Below are positions 62,801-64,000 of a stretch of DNA of 64,000 nt, piece after piece (position 1 is the stretch's first letter; each line of letters starts with the position of its first letter). This DNA is from Dactylorhiza incarnata. Taxonomy: Eukaryota > Streptophyta > Magnoliopsida > Asparagales > Orchidaceae. The notes beneath the pieces were generated by a model that was not told where the DNA came from, searched no databases, and worked only from the letters and a program-made list of their open reading frames with translations. Location of the stretch: NCBI GenBank assembly GCA_033032865.1, contig JAWHQI010000329.1:496001-560000 (forward strand). The letters are read 5' to 3'. Both the position numbers and the translations under genes were made by a program.

Positions 62801-62935
62801 TGACTTGTTACAATGTCAATGGTGTAAATGACAGTCCACCAAAATAAGAAGAGCAAGATAACCAAATCATGCGAAATAAAAATGTAATATAAAAGAAATA
62901 TCATCTCCCAGGTAGGTCCATCAGAAAGAAACCGC
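59880..62935 (-). mobile_element. Ty3/gypsy chromovirus remnant: two LTRs and the end of integrase
   Basis: Two direct copies of about 1.05-1.3 kb (59880 to about 60922 and 61650 to about 62923) share, among others, GGATAAATTCAGATTACTCC, TCCCAGGTAGGTCCATCAG and GGCTACAAATGAATAAAAAT. On the minus strand they begin TGATGGACCTACCTGGGAGA. The left copy lacks about 125 bp present in the right one at 62785-62905. Between them only 0.7 kb of interior remains, coding for the end of integrase. Most of gag-pol is deleted. Confidence 0.75.
61062..61582 (-). pseudogene. Chromoviral integrase tail and chromodomain-like remnant
   Basis: Minus strand 61582-61346 shows YRRPPPTIL, LHERDIILQQLKYHLLKAQQ and KMTTTTNKHCQEV, the C-terminal region of chromoviral integrases. 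After a frameshift, 61244-61062 shows PEDILDCQIAL and VRVSWKHHPPINATLVD, like the chromodomain end. The catalytic core is absent. Confidence 0.72.
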
Positions 62936-64000
62936 TTGTTGATGCCAAAAATGCACCTAACAAAATCCACACTACACCGGGGACGAAGAGGCTGAGAGCG
63001 GTCGTTTGCTTAGCGGTCGAGCGGGGGAAAGATTGCCGCGGACGGCTACACCAGATTTGCCTGCAAGGCCGCAACGACAAATACCACTTATTGCGGATGA
63101 TTTTATTAATTTCGAAAAAAATTACAGTAGAGTGCCCGCACTAGTTAGAGAGCTCGCGGCGAGTTGTCACTAGCTCAGGCCTGATTCGGATCAGAATGAA
63201 GATCCCATCAGGATACTGTTCACCCCTATTTATACTAGTGGGGAGCTGCCCGAACGGGCAGTTCAAGAAAAACATGGGTTGCCCAAGGTACAGGAGAGTC
63301 GGGCAGGGATGAAAGGTCACATGATGTGTGGATAAGAAAAAAGAGCAAGGCGCGCGGTCACTTGATGAGTGACCGCGCTGGCTGCAGGTGTTGGGGCAGC
63401 CACGGGAACGTCTGGGACTGGCAGAAGAGGAGCGGTTGTGCCCAAACTGAAGAGTGAGTCAGCGGGCAACTCTTTAATGCTGGACTTGGGGGACGCTGAG
63501 CATTCTGTCAGCGCGGACTGACTTCACTTTGATCAAGATTCTTCTGATTCTCGCGGCCGCGGGATCCGGGGGCAACATGATCCCCGCATTTTTTTAAGTT
63601 TGCATGAACTTCGAAAAAGTAAACCTTGACCACGGAGGCTGCGGGTGCTCTTTAATGCCTGGGAGATCTATAAATACTGCTTGAGGTTAAGGGTTTGAGA
63701 AATTATTTCAACGGATCGATACTCACCGATCGCGGTTGCTGTCCTGAGAAGAGCCATGGCGGACAAGGTGAATATGGATATTCTACAAGAGAGCTCGCGG
63801 CTCCCCTCGACAAAAGGCGGAGGCGGAGGGCTAGCGCGGTCATAAGAAAAGGAAGACCGTGGCTTCTAAGAAACCAAAGGCTGATCAAGGGGTCAGCAAT
63901 GTCGTTCCTGAGAACGCGGAACTCCTTCTTTGGACTCCATTATTAAGATCGTTGATACTTCTGAGTTTCGGCATATGGATCTTGGCGCGGTAGTATTGTG
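62936..64000. other. Right edge of window, unclassified GC-rich repeat-like region
   Basis: A change in base composition starts near 62980. A TATA-like CTATAAATACTGC at 63668-63680 is followed at 63756 by ATGGCGGACAAGG in a frame that stays open only briefly. The layout is like the U3-R part of an LTR or a gene start, but nothing was recognised and the region continues beyond the window. Confidence 0.3.

Noticed and set aside
63695..63946. 83-residue frame near the right edge
   Set aside because: Alternative start only; the nearby ATG frame closes quickly and no family was recognised.

Overview
This is nuclear DNA of a flowering plant. Three conserved plant genes with GT-AG introns are visible. 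A THO3/TEX1-like WD40 gene is on the minus strand (first two exons, 4961-5347). A complete KH/STAR-domain RNA-binding protein gene is on the plus strand (seven exons, 34991-53662). The terminal exon of a VARICOSE/EDC4-like decapping scaffold gene is on the minus strand (59352-59660). Almost everything else is transposable-element DNA of plant type: Tat-lineage Ty3/gypsy elements with dual RNase H, Cassandra-type TRIMs carrying 5S rRNA sequence, other TRIMs, hAT and Mutator derivatives, Au-like SINEs and a plastid-derived patch. I cannot name the species from the sequence.

Layout. 1-4.9 kb: a short tandem repeat, a broken MULE transposase with SWIM and OTU domains, and a degenerate LTR element. 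4.9-5.4 kb: THO3 5' exons. 7.0-11 kb: a mirror-ended MITE family (two copies), a tandem Cassandra array (three LTRs, two internal parts) with a solo LTR inside its first LTR, and a Mutator-type MITE. 12.7-33.2 kb: a nested block. Tat element A (12665-33161) has an intact pol but no gag or protease. A hAT element sits in its 3' repeats, and a nearly complete Tat element B (20138-33093) sits in its 3' LTR. Element B has its own hAT insertion at 30547-31567. B carries two spliced genes on its antisense strand between pol and the 3' LTR, each behind a TATA box. 35-53.7 kb: the KH gene. Its second intron is 13.4 kb and holds a chromovirus-like LTR/gag fragment, inverted TRIM pieces, a hAT with a TRIM inside it, and Tat element C (40472-45762, minus strand), which has a gag fragment and no pol. 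Its third intron holds a mosaic of plastid fragments, including a foldable trnL-UAG copy. 54-64 kb: two SINEs with clear target duplications, a hAT MITE, the VARICOSE last exon, and a chromovirus remnant with two LTRs lying where the VARICOSE intron would be.

The host genes all concern RNA (mRNA export, RNA binding, decapping), but they belong to different complexes and I see no sign of a functional cluster. The most unusual material is the A/B/C family group. All three share a primer-binding site and a polypurine tract, A and C share LTR and 3' repeat sequence, A keeps pol while C keeps gag, and B has independent-looking antisense transcription units. Coordinates of transposon ends rest on target-site duplications read directly from the sequence. 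Identities rest on recognised protein or RNA similarity and were not confirmed by database search.
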